Source of the DNA: an uncultured Alphaproteobacteria bacterium
GTDB taxonomy: Bacteria > Pseudomonadota > Alphaproteobacteria > UBA7879 > VGCX01
Direction of reading: 5' to 3'
Length of the DNA stretch: 35,398 nt
Assembly: GCA_913061155.1 (NCBI GenBank)
Contig: CAJXSI010000011.1
Coordinates: 1 to 35,398 of the forward strand
Part shown: in pieces, positions 1-9,754 of the stretch
Layout: each line of letters begins with the position of its first letter
How positions within the stretch are numbered: the first letter of the stretch is position 1
The notes under the pieces: generated by a model
The model's database searches: none
The model's input: only the letters and a program-made list of their open reading frames with translations
Told to the model about the DNA's origin: nothing
Translations under genes and position numbers: made by a program

Positions 1-45
1 ACACTAGATCGCTCGTCGGCAGCGTCAGATGTGTATAAGAGACAG
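1..45. other. Illumina Nextera Read-1 adapter contamination (P5 tail ACAC + i5 index TAGATCGC + TCGTCGGCAGCGTCAGATGTGTATAAGAGACAG)
   Basis: Exact match of 13-45 to the Nextera transposase adapter sequence; 5-12 matches the i5 index TAGATCGC. Confidence 0.98.
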
Positions 46-1210
46 ATATAATACATTCTATTATATAGAATATATTTATTTTTTCTGTATGGAGCAGGCT
101 TATAATAATTAAATATTTTTTATTTTTATAATTTTCTTTAGTTAATTGTGAAATAGTATGAAAAATAGAATGAAATATTTGATCTTTATATTTCACAGAA
201 TTAGAAAATTCTGTCAAATTCTCATATATCCGGTTGTTTGATAAAAGAATATAAAGCTGTTTCGGAAGCATCTCTATTTGTATAGAAAAATGTTGTTTTA
301 TCGCTTGATATAAATTGAAATTATTATTAAAATCCAGCTCGTTTATCAAAATTATTTCTTCATAACTTAATAACTTTTCTTCTATTGCCTTGTTTAACAA
401 GGACATAAGACCATAAGTCCAAGGAAACCTCTGGATTTTTCCTGTTTTATTTGTATAACTATCTAATCTTTCATCAAAATCATCCAATTCGGAATGAAAC
501 CTTGCGATACTTGGAATGGTAATTAATCCAATTTTCTCATCTTTTAATATTCTCAAAAAGCCAAAAACATGGGAATAATGTGGGCTTATCTTTATGTAAT
601 CATCATATTTTTTAAAAATAGATTTTTTGAAAATAAAGCTTGAAACAAAACACATGGTTGTAATTAACCCATAATTAATTACTGCGTCTTTATAAGTTGT
701 TAGTTTTAGATTTTTTTCTATTTCCTTTAATTCCCCTAAATCCTTATCCGATAAAAGCATTTTTTCAAAGTAATCTTCTTTATTAGAATTAAAATGATTC
801 CAGCTAGTAATAAGATTTCTACCAACAAGTCCAAAATAAAAATTTAATTTAGAACCTTTCTTTAATATGTTAAGAACCTTTTCAATTGCTTCTGGGTTTA
901 ATCTATCATCATCCCCTAAAAGCCAAATATATTCTCCTGAACATAATTCAATAGAACGGTTAATATTTTCTTCCGCTGAATGAACAAACGTAGCGTGCTG
1001 ATGGTAATTTAAGTTATCAGCCTCTTTAATAAAAGGCGCTATAGTATTTCTTGATTCGTCATTGTTTGAATTATCTGCAATTAATATTTCAATTTCTTCA
1101 TTATTAAATACCCCCATATTTTTCAGGTAATCTAACTGAGTTTTTATTTGCCTATGCCTATTTGACGTAGGAATCAATATTGTTAATAAATAATTTTTCT
1201 TTTTTTTCAT
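46..1210 (-). CDS. Glycosyltransferase family 2, C-terminus truncated by contig end (missing from ORF track because there is no stop)
   Basis: Own translation from ATG at 1210: MKKKKNYLLTILIPTSNRHRQIKTQLDYLKNMGVF...RSIELCSGEYIWLLGDDDRLNPEAIEKV; GT-A DDD-type motif; frame open to the adapter junction. Confidence 0.85.
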
Positions 1211-1228
1211 TGTAATTATATTTAGTTT

Positions 1229-2263
1229 TTAATTCTCATTAATTTTTGACTTGTATATAGTATTTTTATGTTTATTAGAAAACTCTACAGCTGACTTAGA
1301 TTGCGTTGCATATTTCCCAGAAAAATCACCCTCAACTTTTATTTTTAGATCTTTTAATGGTTTTATCATAGATTGTATGTTTTTAGACTTAGAATTCATG
1401 ACATAAGGCCCATATTTATTTTCTAATTTAAAGGAGTTCATTTCTGTTAAAGATATTTCTTTGAGCTCTTCAACCTTATCTTTCCTTCCAAAATGCAGCC
1501 CCATTAATCGACGTGATCTATTCCAAGTTGATGCATTTGTACAGTGAATCAAGTTATGATTAAAAACTATTATATCCCCAGGACTCGTTGGAATAATATG
1601 TTGTGGAATCACATTATTTCCCCCGCTGTTTAATGGACTGTGCCCTTTACCTAAAAAACCTTTTTCATCAAACCCTCCTAGAGCTGGTGGTTCTGGCCAT
1701 GTAAGAGCATTCGTCAAAAATGAACTATATGCATCTTCGGTGAATTGGCTGCCAGGAATGACGCTTAACGCAGTTTGATCAATCGCCGCTTCTTCTAAAT
1801 AAATTAACATTTTACATGTTTTACTTTTTATCAGATAATCCCTATGCCAAGGTGTTGGAGATTTAAAACAATTTCCATCGCTTCCTAAGTACAAACTATC
1901 TTTTCCAAGTAAGGTTTCTACCAATAATTTAGTCTTATCTAAATCCAATAAACGTGTTAACTCTTCGTTGTATTCCAAAATCTGGGGATATAATAAATTC
2001 CCTTCAGACTTCTGAAAATTATTATACTTCTCTTCCATTGTTTTATTAAACTCTTCACTTATCACATCCATTTCTTTTTTGTTAAAGAAATTCTCTATTT
2101 TTATATAACCAAATGTATCAAAAAAGTATTTACATACCTCCCTATTTTTTTCTAGATACTTTAAATTTATAGATTTAATTGTTTGTCTTTTATTCAATGT
2201 TCTATTTTTCATATAGATAATTTTTTCTAAATACCTTACAAGCATTTTCTTTAATTTTTTCAT
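1229..2263 (-). CDS. Phytanoyl-CoA dioxygenase (PhyH)-like Fe(II)/2OG oxygenase
   Basis: PTPWHRDYL (HxD) and FNHNLIHCTNAST..RRLMGLHFGR motifs; ATG start at 2263 preferred over the GTG at 2293. Confidence 0.75.
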   Translation of the reverse strand: MKKLKKMLVRYLEKIIYMKNRTLNKRQTIKSINLKYLEKNREVCKYFFDTFGYIKIENFFNKKEMDVISEEFNKTMEEKYNNFQKSEGNLLYPQILEYNEELTRLLDLDKTKLLVETLLGKDSLYLGSDGNCFKSPTPWHRDYLIKSKTCKMLIYLEEAAIDQTALSVIPGSQFTEDAYSSFLTNALTWPEPPALGGFDEKGFLGKGHSPLNSGGNNVIPQHIIPTSPGDIIVFNHNLIHCTNASTWNRSRRLMGLHFGRKDKVEELKEISLTEMNSFKLENKYGPYVMNSKSKNIQSMIKPLKDLKIKVEGDFSGKYATQSKSAVEFSNKHKNTIYKSKINEN

Positions 2264-2282
2264 AAAAGTATCTTTCTTTTTA

Positions 2283-3371
2283 CTACAAGCCACGGTTTTT
2301 TATAAGGGATACAAGATCCGAATTAGAAGAATAAGAAGCGTCTAATTTTTCAATATTAACTGCCTTATCTTTTTCGATAGAAGCTGTTAAGACCTCTCCT
2401 TCTTCAAACTCACGTCCTGATATCTGCCCTTTATGTAAGGGGATAGCTAAGTAGATATCTTCTTTTGTAAGTTTGTGACCTGCTGGTAAGTCTTTCTTGG
2501 CATAAACACCTCTGACTAAGGCATCTAAATACCTAACCTCTTTTTCAGGGGGTTGTCTTTTTTCTTCGTTGCTTTCTTCAGGACCGCACATTTCGACAGC
2601 TTTATGATAAGCCTTGAACCATATATCTGCCTGTTCTGGCAATGAACAATACTTAGATACAGGCACCCCTTCATAATCTATATCTACGTGCCTTTCAAAA
2701 GTCCTTGCCCCTTTTGCATAGGCCATTTTCACCGAGCTATCCCAATCATGATATTCATGTGTTGAAAAACCAATAACCGTATCTGGATATCTTTTCTTAA
2801 GTAAGTCTATTTGATTTAAATGAAGGTCTTTATCTTCTGATGGGTAAAGTGAAACACAATGATTCAAGGCAAATGGTAGGTTTTTTTCTTTGAAAAATTT
2901 AACAAGATAATCCAATTGATCTAGGCTTGTTGATCCACCACTTGAGGCAATAACAGGTTTTCCAGCTGCCCCTATTTTTTTTAATAGTGTTTTATCCCGT
3001 ATATCTGAACTTGCTATCTTGATAATATCAACCCCAAACTCTACACACTTATCTACAGATATTTCATCAAAAGGCGTAACCATGGTCAGCATTCCTTTTT
3101 CGGAAACTCTTTCCACTAAAGCCTTTAAGCTAGCCCAAGGCATTTGGGTTTTTTGCGTCTTCCATATGTACCTAAAGCCTTCTAAGTCCCGAAAATCTTT
3201 ATGGATAAAACTATCGACATCTCTGAATTGTAATTTAACTGAGGCCTTAACATTATTTTTTTTAACAACTTCTGCATAGTCATCAATAATTTTAAGTCCT
3301 CTCTCCAGCTTTCCCCAGTGATTGTTTGCAAGTTCAAGCACAAACAGTCCGTCAAAAATGTCTTTATCCAT
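2283..3371 (-). CDS. NeuB-family N-acetylneuraminate/nonulosonate synthase-like protein with C-terminal SAF domain
   Basis: ELANNHWG, IKIASSDI, NHCVSLYPS..., GFSTHE, GARTFERHVD, and RGVYAKKDLPAGHKLTKEDI (SAF). Confidence 0.85.
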   Translation of the reverse strand: MDKDIFDGLFVLELANNHWGKLERGLKIIDDYAEVVKKNNVKASVKLQFRDVDSFIHKDFRDLEGFRYIWKTQKTQMPWASLKALVERVSEKGMLTMVTPFDEISVDKCVEFGVDIIKIASSDIRDKTLLKKIGAAGKPVIASSGGSTSLDQLDYLVKFFKEKNLPFALNHCVSLYPSEDKDLHLNQIDLLKKRYPDTVIGFSTHEYHDWDSSVKMAYAKGARTFERHVDIDYEGVPVSKYCSLPEQADIWFKAYHKAVEMCGPEESNEEKRQPPEKEVRYLDALVRGVYAKKDLPAGHKLTKEDIYLAIPLHKGQISGREFEEGEVLTASIEKDKAVNIEKLDASYSSNSDLVSLIKNRGL

Positions 3372-4594
3372 TACCTTTTCTCCTTATTTATATTTGATAT
3401 AAATTGCTTTATTTTTTCATGAACATAGTTTACTTGCTCTTCTTCAAGCCCATGGTGACATGCCAATAACATTCCACCCCTCATAACTTTATCAGCCTCT
3501 GTATATTTTAATGTATCAACTTTTACTGCATCACTTAACAAAGGATGATACAGGATATTCCCAGCCATCACAACTCTGGTCTGGATACCTTCATTTTCCA
3601 TAAATTTCATCAACTCTTTTCTCTCTAGACCGGTTCCTTCTCTGACAACCAAAGGATATGCTAACCAACCTGTCACTGTATCTGGCGTTTGGTTTGGTAG
3701 AATAAAGAATTCTTCATATTCCTTAAAAAAATATTGATGTTTATTAAAATATTTGATTCTTGTTTTAATGTTTTGATCAAGCTTATCCAATTGGACTAAG
3801 CCAAATGCAGCCCCTGCTTCGGAAGGCTCTAATTGATATCCTAATTTTTCAAAAACAAATTTTTTGTCATAAGAAAACCCCTTTAGATCCACATTGAATC
3901 TATTTTCTGATTCTTCAGAAGACTTTTCGTCAAAAACGGATGAACTTCGGCCCCATGATCTTAAAAGTCGGGCAGTTTTATACCAATCTTCATTATTAAC
4001 ACAGAGCATACCGCCATTCCCCATGCAGTTAATAACATGAGACCCATAAAAGCTTGTAATAGTAATGTCACTATATTTACCAGAAGATTCCCCTCTTAAG
4101 GTTCCTCCCAAGGTATCTGCAGAATCCTCTATGATAATTATACCTTTATCTTTACATATATCATGGATGATTTTCCAATCAGGGATGTTTCCTAAAAGAT
4201 TGGGAATTAAAACTGCTTTGGTTTTTTCAGTAATTAATTTTTCTATTTGGGAAATATTTATACAATAAGTGCCCTCTTCCACATCAGCAAAAACTGGAAC
4301 ATATCCACTTTTGACAATACAGGCAACTGTTGTTCCAAATGTACAGGCGGGGGTAATAATTTCAGACCCTTTGGGAAGATCCATAACTTCCATTGCAAGG
4401 TACAAAGCTGACGTCCCTGAATTAACCATCACCCCATATTTTTTGTCAAATAGTTTAGAAATGCGTTGTTCCATTTCGTTAACATTTTCCCCCATTTGAG
4501 TAGAGGACCTTAAAACTTTAACAACTGCTTGAATTTCTTCTTCACCATGAACACTTTTACCGTAAGGTACTTTCATTTTATTTAACTCCATCAT
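3371..4594 (-). CDS. DegT/DnrJ/EryC1-fold enzyme, likely sugar 3-dehydrase-like (His at the PLP-Lys position)
   Basis: Fold-type I aminotransferase motifs (NSGTSALYLAM, EDSADTLGG); TSFYGSHVINCMGNGGML aligns His with the usual PLP lysine. Confidence 0.8.
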   Translation of the reverse strand: MMELNKMKVPYGKSVHGEEEIQAVVKVLRSSTQMGENVNEMEQRISKLFDKKYGVMVNSGTSALYLAMEVMDLPKGSEIITPACTFGTTVACIVKSGYVPVFADVEEGTYCINISQIEKLITEKTKAVLIPNLLGNIPDWKIIHDICKDKGIIIIEDSADTLGGTLRGESSGKYSDITITSFYGSHVINCMGNGGMLCVNNEDWYKTARLLRSWGRSSSVFDEKSSEESENRFNVDLKGFSYDKKFVFEKLGYQLEPSEAGAAFGLVQLDKLDQNIKTRIKYFNKHQYFFKEYEEFFILPNQTPDTVTGWLAYPLVVREGTGLERKELMKFMENEGIQTRVVMAGNILYHPLLSDAVKVDTLKYTEADKVMRGGMLLACHHGLEEEQVNYVHEKIKQFISNINKEKR

Positions 4595-4598
4595 TTAC

Positions 4599-5669
4599 CT
4601 ATTTTTGATAATCTAAAATTTGTTTTTTTGTTAATTCCGATATTTCTTCTGGGATTTCATAAAACTTTTTATACCATTCAATCGTTTTTTGTAAAGATTT
4701 TTCACAGTCCCAAACAGGTCTCCAGCCAAGATTACTCTTGGCCTTCCCAATATCAAGATGCAATAAATTTGCTTCTTTCATAGGGGATTTATTAGATGTA
4801 TCGGGAGACGTCCATGTATACCCTCCCCATTTTTCACACATTATATCTGTCATTTCTCTAACAGTTTTCACATCATCTACTTCAGGGCCAAAATTCCATG
4901 CATCTGTATAATTATTACCGACATCATCCCATAACTTTTGAGCAAGTGTAAGGTATCCAAAAGTTGGGTTTAACACATGTTGCCATGGCCTAACTGCTTC
5001 AGGGGAACGTATTGACAAAGGTTTTTTATTTGATATAGATCGAACAACATCTGGGACAAGCCTATCATCAGCCCAGTCTCCTCCTCCAATAACATTTCCT
5101 GATCTTGCTGTCGCAATCTTTAACTGAGGATAGTTTTTTCCAAAAGATGATCGCCAACTTTGTGTCACAATTTCTGCACAGGCCTTACTAGAGCTATACA
5201 TATCATGGCCACCCAATCGATTTTCTTCAGAATAAGCCGTACCATCTTCTAAGTTTTCATAAACTTTATCTGTTGTAATCACCACTACAGAACGCAAGGT
5301 TTTTATATTTTTAACACCTTCTAAAACGTTCAATGTCCCTATAACATTTACTTCATAAGTTTCTATAGGATCTTTGTAAGAGTATAAAACCAACGGTTGG
5401 GCCGCCAAATGGAATAAAATATCCGGCTGGAAATCTTCTGCAACTTTTTTAAAATTAGCCCCATTCCTGATATCCCCTATATGGGATTCACATAAACCTT
5501 CTAAATTCAACAGAGAAAACAGATTAGGGGTTGTTTGGGGCGCCAAAGAATAACCACAAATTTCTGCTCCCAGAGAATTTAAAACAAAAACCAACCAGCT
5601 CCCCTTAAAGCCTGTATGCCCCGTTACCAAAACCTTCTTGTTTTTCCAAAAACTTCTTTCTAATCCCAT
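4599..5669 (-). CDS. rfbG: CDP-glucose 4,6-dehydratase
   Basis: KKVLVTGHTGFKGSWL Rossmann motif, YSSSKACAE catalytic motif, RPWQHVLNP; start placed at the internal ATG MGLERSFWKNK. Confidence 0.93.
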   Translation of the reverse strand: MGLERSFWKNKKVLVTGHTGFKGSWLVFVLNSLGAEICGYSLAPQTTPNLFSLLNLEGLCESHIGDIRNGANFKKVAEDFQPDILFHLAAQPLVLYSYKDPIETYEVNVIGTLNVLEGVKNIKTLRSVVVITTDKVYENLEDGTAYSEENRLGGHDMYSSSKACAEIVTQSWRSSFGKNYPQLKIATARSGNVIGGGDWADDRLVPDVVRSISNKKPLSIRSPEAVRPWQHVLNPTFGYLTLAQKLWDDVGNNYTDAWNFGPEVDDVKTVREMTDIMCEKWGGYTWTSPDTSNKSPMKEANLLHLDIGKAKSNLGWRPVWDCEKSLQKTIEWYKKFYEIPEEISELTKKQILDYQK

Positions 5670-6439
5670 ATCTTCCAAGGGGCCTTTCCTTTGTCCCATA
5701 ATTCTTGAAGTCTTATTTTATCTCTTAGTGTATCCATAGGGCGCCAAAATCCATTATGGGTATAAGCCCTTAAGTTACCTTCTTTTGCAAGATTTTCTAA
5801 AGGCTCCCTCTCCCATATTGTTTTATCACCCTCTATGTAATCCAACACCTTCGAAGACAAAACAAAAAAACCACCATTTATATAACCACCGTCTCCAGGG
5901 GGCTTTTCAACAAATCTTTTTACCTTCTTATCACCTTCATCAACATCCAACGCCCCAAACCTTGCTTCGGGCTGCACAGCAGATAAAGTTGCCAGTGCCT
6001 TTGATTTCTTGTGAAACGCCACTAATTCAGTTATATTAACGTCCGATACACCATCACCATAAGTCATACAAAAAGTTTCGTTTTCTTCAATATATTTTTG
6101 AACCCTTTTAAGTCTTCCCCCTGTTTGGGTTTCCAACCCTGTATCAACAATTGTTATTTTCCAGGGTTCTGAATTATTCTGCAATATGTTAACTTCATTT
6201 TTTTTTAAATCTACAGTCAAATCTGATGTATGAAGGAAATAGTTCGTAAAATATTCTTTGATAGCATACCCTTTATATCCACAACATATAATGAAATCAT
6301 TAATTCCATGTGCCGAATACAATTTCATTATATGCCATAATATAGGCCGCCCCCCAATTTCCACCATTGGCTTTGGCTTTATTTCTGTTTCTTCGCTTAA
6401 TCTTGTACCAAGACCACCTGCAAGTATTACTGCTTTCAT
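5660..6439 (-). CDS. rfbF: Glucose-1-phosphate cytidylyltransferase
   Basis: MKAVILAGGLGTRLSEETEIKPKPMVEIGGRPILWHIMK, characteristic of RfbF. Confidence 0.95.
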   Translation of the reverse strand: MKAVILAGGLGTRLSEETEIKPKPMVEIGGRPILWHIMKLYSAHGINDFIICCGYKGYAIKEYFTNYFLHTSDLTVDLKKNEVNILQNNSEPWKITIVDTGLETQTGGRLKRVQKYIEENETFCMTYGDGVSDVNITELVAFHKKSKALATLSAVQPEARFGALDVDEGDKKVKRFVEKPPGDGGYINGGFFVLSSKVLDYIEGDKTIWEREPLENLAKEGNLRAYTHNGFWRPMDTLRDKIRLQELWDKGKAPWKIWD

Positions 6440-6535
6440 GAATCTATACGTCCTTTTATTGTAATACTTCTATCATATATCGATTATTTTTTAAATCTAA
6501 TTTTATGGAGACGATGAAACTCCGAAGGTTATTAA

Positions 6536-7516
6536 TTAAAGCACCCAATTATTTATCATTCGTATGAAATTAATAATTTTTTGTAATATCTTTAATAAAA
6601 ATGTTGGGAAAATAATTACTGGAAGAATATAGGTATAGCTTTTTAAATAAGATCTGTATTGATTAAATATTTTCAAATAAATCTTTATGCTTGGCTTGTT
6701 AAGCTTATCCTTGAAAATATAAGGAACAAATCGAATGATAATATTTTCAATAAAAATACCAGAAACATGCTTAGGTAAAGTTTCTTCATAAACTTTTTTA
6801 TATGAAAATGCGTTAACAATTAGTCTATCTTTAATAAACTTAGGGTCCTTTTCACGAATGTCTTTTATATAGGAGAAACAAGGATGAGGTATAAAAATTG
6901 AATCCATATTTTTACAGCTCCTAAGATAAGTTAGCAAAAGGGCAATATGATAAAACCCTATATTTTTTACTTTCTCAGGAATCATATCTTTGGTTTCCAG
7001 AGCCTCCCTATTAAAAATAAGACAAGAAATAAACCCTATTCTTTTCGACAAAGATTTTCCGAAATCACTTAAGTTATTGAAACTTTGGGTCTTTTCATTG
7101 GCATATGTTACCTGATTCCAATCAGATGTACTTTTTATTTCTTGGGCGCCCACAACAATAACATTCAAACTTTTGTCTTTTCTTATTACTGACATAATTT
7201 CAGCCAGCCCTATGCTTGTAATATTTTCTTCATCCCCTAATAACCATATATACTCTCCCTTAGAGTTCAACAAAGATCTTTCAATGTTTTCATCAAATTC
7301 AAAGTATTCTTTTGTACTTCTATACCTAAAATTTTTAGCTTTGATATTTTTTAAATAATTTTCCTTAAATTTAGAGCAACTATGTGCTTCTACATATACC
7401 TCAACATCTTCTTCAAGTTCTTGTGACGCGCAAACAGTTAAAATATTTTCTATTACTTGCCTTAAGGCTATATCATTTTGATAGCTTGGAATTACAATTG
7501 ATAGAATAGGTTTCAT
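6536..7516 (-). CDS. Glycosyltransferase family 2
   Basis: LSIVIPSYQNDIALRQVIENIL...SKGEYIWLLGDEENI; similar to the truncated GT at 46-1210. Confidence 0.8.
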   Translation of the reverse strand: MKPILSIVIPSYQNDIALRQVIENILTVCASQELEEDVEVYVEAHSCSKFKENYLKNIKAKNFRYRSTKEYFEFDENIERSLLNSKGEYIWLLGDEENITSIGLAEIMSVIRKDKSLNVIVVGAQEIKSTSDWNQVTYANEKTQSFNNLSDFGKSLSKRIGFISCLIFNREALETKDMIPEKVKNIGFYHIALLLTYLRSCKNMDSIFIPHPCFSYIKDIREKDPKFIKDRLIVNAFSYKKVYEETLPKHVSGIFIENIIIRFVPYIFKDKLNKPSIKIYLKIFNQYRSYLKSYTYILPVIIFPTFLLKILQKIINFIRMINNWVL

Positions 7517-8673
7517 TTTTTTATTTTCCTAATAAATTTGAAAAGAAATTTGGAAATCTGCCATTTTTTTAAAAAGTAAAATAATTTTTCCCTTAAATTA
7601 TTTTGAAAATTTGTCTGAATTATTTTTACGAAAGAAGGGGCGATTAATTTCTTTTTCCCCCTAGAAGATATGACTTTATCAAAAAAAGTATAGTATCCCT
7701 TAACACAAAGATTCGTATCTTTAATTAAAATTTGTTTTTGATTTTCTGCTGATAAAGCCGGCCATTCATTTTTATTTTTTATTAATTCTTCAAATATTTT
7801 GACAAATTTATTTGGTGTATAAGGAGGAAGCATTATATATTTTCTTTGCTTTTTTCCAACAACCTCTGGAACCACTCCAACCGCTGTTGATACAATAATA
7901 TTGCCTGATGCCATTGCTTCTAAAATCGGAAGGGGGGTGCCATCTGTTTTTGATGAGCACACGAATATGTCTATGTTTTTATAAAAATCAACCATTCCCT
8001 TTTCTTTAATGTGCTTAGATTTTTTTGCTGAGTCCGCGATACAAAGCTCCAAGTTGTACCCCTTTTCTCGCAATCTGTTGATTGCTGGCATAAAATAAGT
8101 ATTAAATCCTTTGCTGTCTTTATAATTAATCTGCCCAGGATATTTAACTGATAGGTATGACGCATGTAACGAGTTACCAACCCACCCTATTTTTATTTTT
8201 TCTGAGTTAAATTCTTTTTTTTGTTTATATTTTTCTATCTCAATACCATCATAAATAATTGATTCAGGTGATTTTATATAAGGCAAATCAGAATAAATTT
8301 TATATAAATTTTTATTAATAACGTAATATGCATCATGCAAATAATTCAAAGAAATATCTGTCTCAGCCTCACCATAAGTAAGGTGCTGTTCATGCACGCC
8401 TGTTGTTATTAATGTAGACGACAAAAAAAACTTTATTTTTTCTAAATCAATATCTTTAAGATGTTTTATTTGTTCAAAGAGGTATGTCCTAAGGAAAAAA
8501 TGAACTAAGTCAGCCCCATTAATATGGTCTATCAATTCGTTTAAACTTTTATACTCATCCGCATATAAAAAATTAACAACCCAATCTTTGGGGGCATTTT
8601 TTTTAATGCTTTTTGCGATTGTATCAAAAGCCCACTTTTTTGTATCTATAACTAAATAAATATTTTTTCCCAT
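7513..8673 (-). CDS. Glycosyltransferase family 1/4 (GT-B fold)
   Basis: KIGWVGNSLHASYL..., DIFVCSSKTDGTPLPILEAMASGNIIVSTAVGVVPEVV (GT4 EX7E-like region). Confidence 0.85.
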   Translation of the reverse strand: MGKNIYLVIDTKKWAFDTIAKSIKKNAPKDWVVNFLYADEYKSLNELIDHINGADLVHFFLRTYLFEQIKHLKDIDLEKIKFFLSSTLITTGVHEQHLTYGEAETDISLNYLHDAYYVINKNLYKIYSDLPYIKSPESIIYDGIEIEKYKQKKEFNSEKIKIGWVGNSLHASYLSVKYPGQINYKDSKGFNTYFMPAINRLREKGYNLELCIADSAKKSKHIKEKGMVDFYKNIDIFVCSSKTDGTPLPILEAMASGNIIVSTAVGVVPEVVGKKQRKYIMLPPYTPNKFVKIFEELIKNKNEWPALSAENQKQILIKDTNLCVKGYYTFFDKVISSRGKKKLIAPSFVKIIQTNFQNNLREKLFYFLKKWQISKFLFKFIRKIKK

Positions 8674-9599
8674 TAATATCTACTTTTCTGTATTTGATCT
8701 TCTATACTTTGAGATTTTACGTTATATAAACGTATCAATTTATCAATCACTTTATAATTTCCATCGTATAAATCTGGGGTTTCTTTTTTATTTAAATCCC
8801 TTATTATTCTCAATTGTTTTTTATCAAGAACCTGCAGAATAACTTTCGCAAGTTCTTCAATTTCAAATCTCTTGCTGCCACAGGCATCAAAAACAAGATT
8901 CTTTTCTTCTGTATCATCCCATAGCCAAAAAAGACATGTTTCTATGATTGTTTCAATAGCAAGGTAAGAACGGTAAACATAAGACTTTGCTTTGATTTCT
9001 ATGTCTTTATTTCTTAATGCTTGATCTACCATATTTCCTAATGCATAACTATTTCGTTTATTCATATAAGCCCCTGAAACTGCAAAAACTCTGGGGATGA
9101 TTATTTTATAGTCATTTGTTTTTGCGTGATTAAGGAAAAAGCTTTCATCATAAAACTTTAAAGTTCCATATGGATATTCATCAAGTGTCTGCTTGCCTAG
9201 CGGTAAAGATTTATATACTGCTCCGGAAGAAATATAACAGACACCTTTGGGCTGCCATTTATTTAAATACGATGATATATAAACAGATAAATTTATATTC
9301 TTGAATATATAATCCTCTGTAGAATTCTCATCAACTTTATCTTTTGTAAGATATGCATAGTTAAAAACTATAGGGCCTTTTATTGAAAGATTCTCCAAAT
9401 CTTGATAATCAACTGTTTCTATTGATCCGTTTTCAACAGAAAGTATTTGTTTTTTTCTTGAAACAGCAATGATTTCAATATCATGCGAACATTTTCTTAA
9501 GTGCATCAAATAATTTATAGTATTTAGACCAAACCAACCAGTTGCCCCAAAAATTACATATTGTTTGACATGTTTTATTTTTTCATTTTGATTTAACAT
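8673..9599 (-). CDS. NAD-dependent epimerase/dehydratase (SDR) family protein
   Basis: KQYVIFGATGWFGLNTINYL nucleotide-binding motif; start uncertain (ORF track 9671; ATGs at 9638, 9620, 9599). Confidence 0.75.
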   Translation of the reverse strand: MLNQNEKIKHVKQYVIFGATGWFGLNTINYLMHLRKCSHDIEIIAVSRKKQILSVENGSIETVDYQDLENLSIKGPIVFNYAYLTKDKVDENSTEDYIFKNINLSVYISSYLNKWQPKGVCYISSGAVYKSLPLGKQTLDEYPYGTLKFYDESFFLNHAKTNDYKIIIPRVFAVSGAYMNKRNSYALGNMVDQALRNKDIEIKAKSYVYRSYLAIETIIETCLFWLWDDTEEKNLVFDACGSKRFEIEELAKVILQVLDKKQLRIIRDLNKKETPDLYDGNYKVIDKLIRLYNVKSQSIEDQIQKSRY

Positions 9600-9754
9600 T
9601 AAAACTCTATCTACATTCATACCTATTATGATTAACATATGTAGAGACTGTTTAAAAAACAATTTGTCCAAAAACTTGTAAGAAAATCTTAAAATTTACA
9701 TTTCTTAACGGCACTGGACCTCTTATTTTAGGTGTGATATCATTACTCTATAAA

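Noticed and set aside
55-71. ATTCTAT-TAT-ATAGAAT hairpin near the left end
   Set aside because: Lies within the GT2 coding frame, very AT-rich and next to the adapter junction; more likely chance or an assembly-break context than a regulatory site
3019-3279. Plus-strand 86-aa ORF
   Set aside because: Antisense to a well-supported NeuB-like gene, no recognisable domain; typical shadow ORF. Same reasoning for 4065-4499, 5785-6039, 12553-12951, 24881-25332, 29318-29734 and similar track entries
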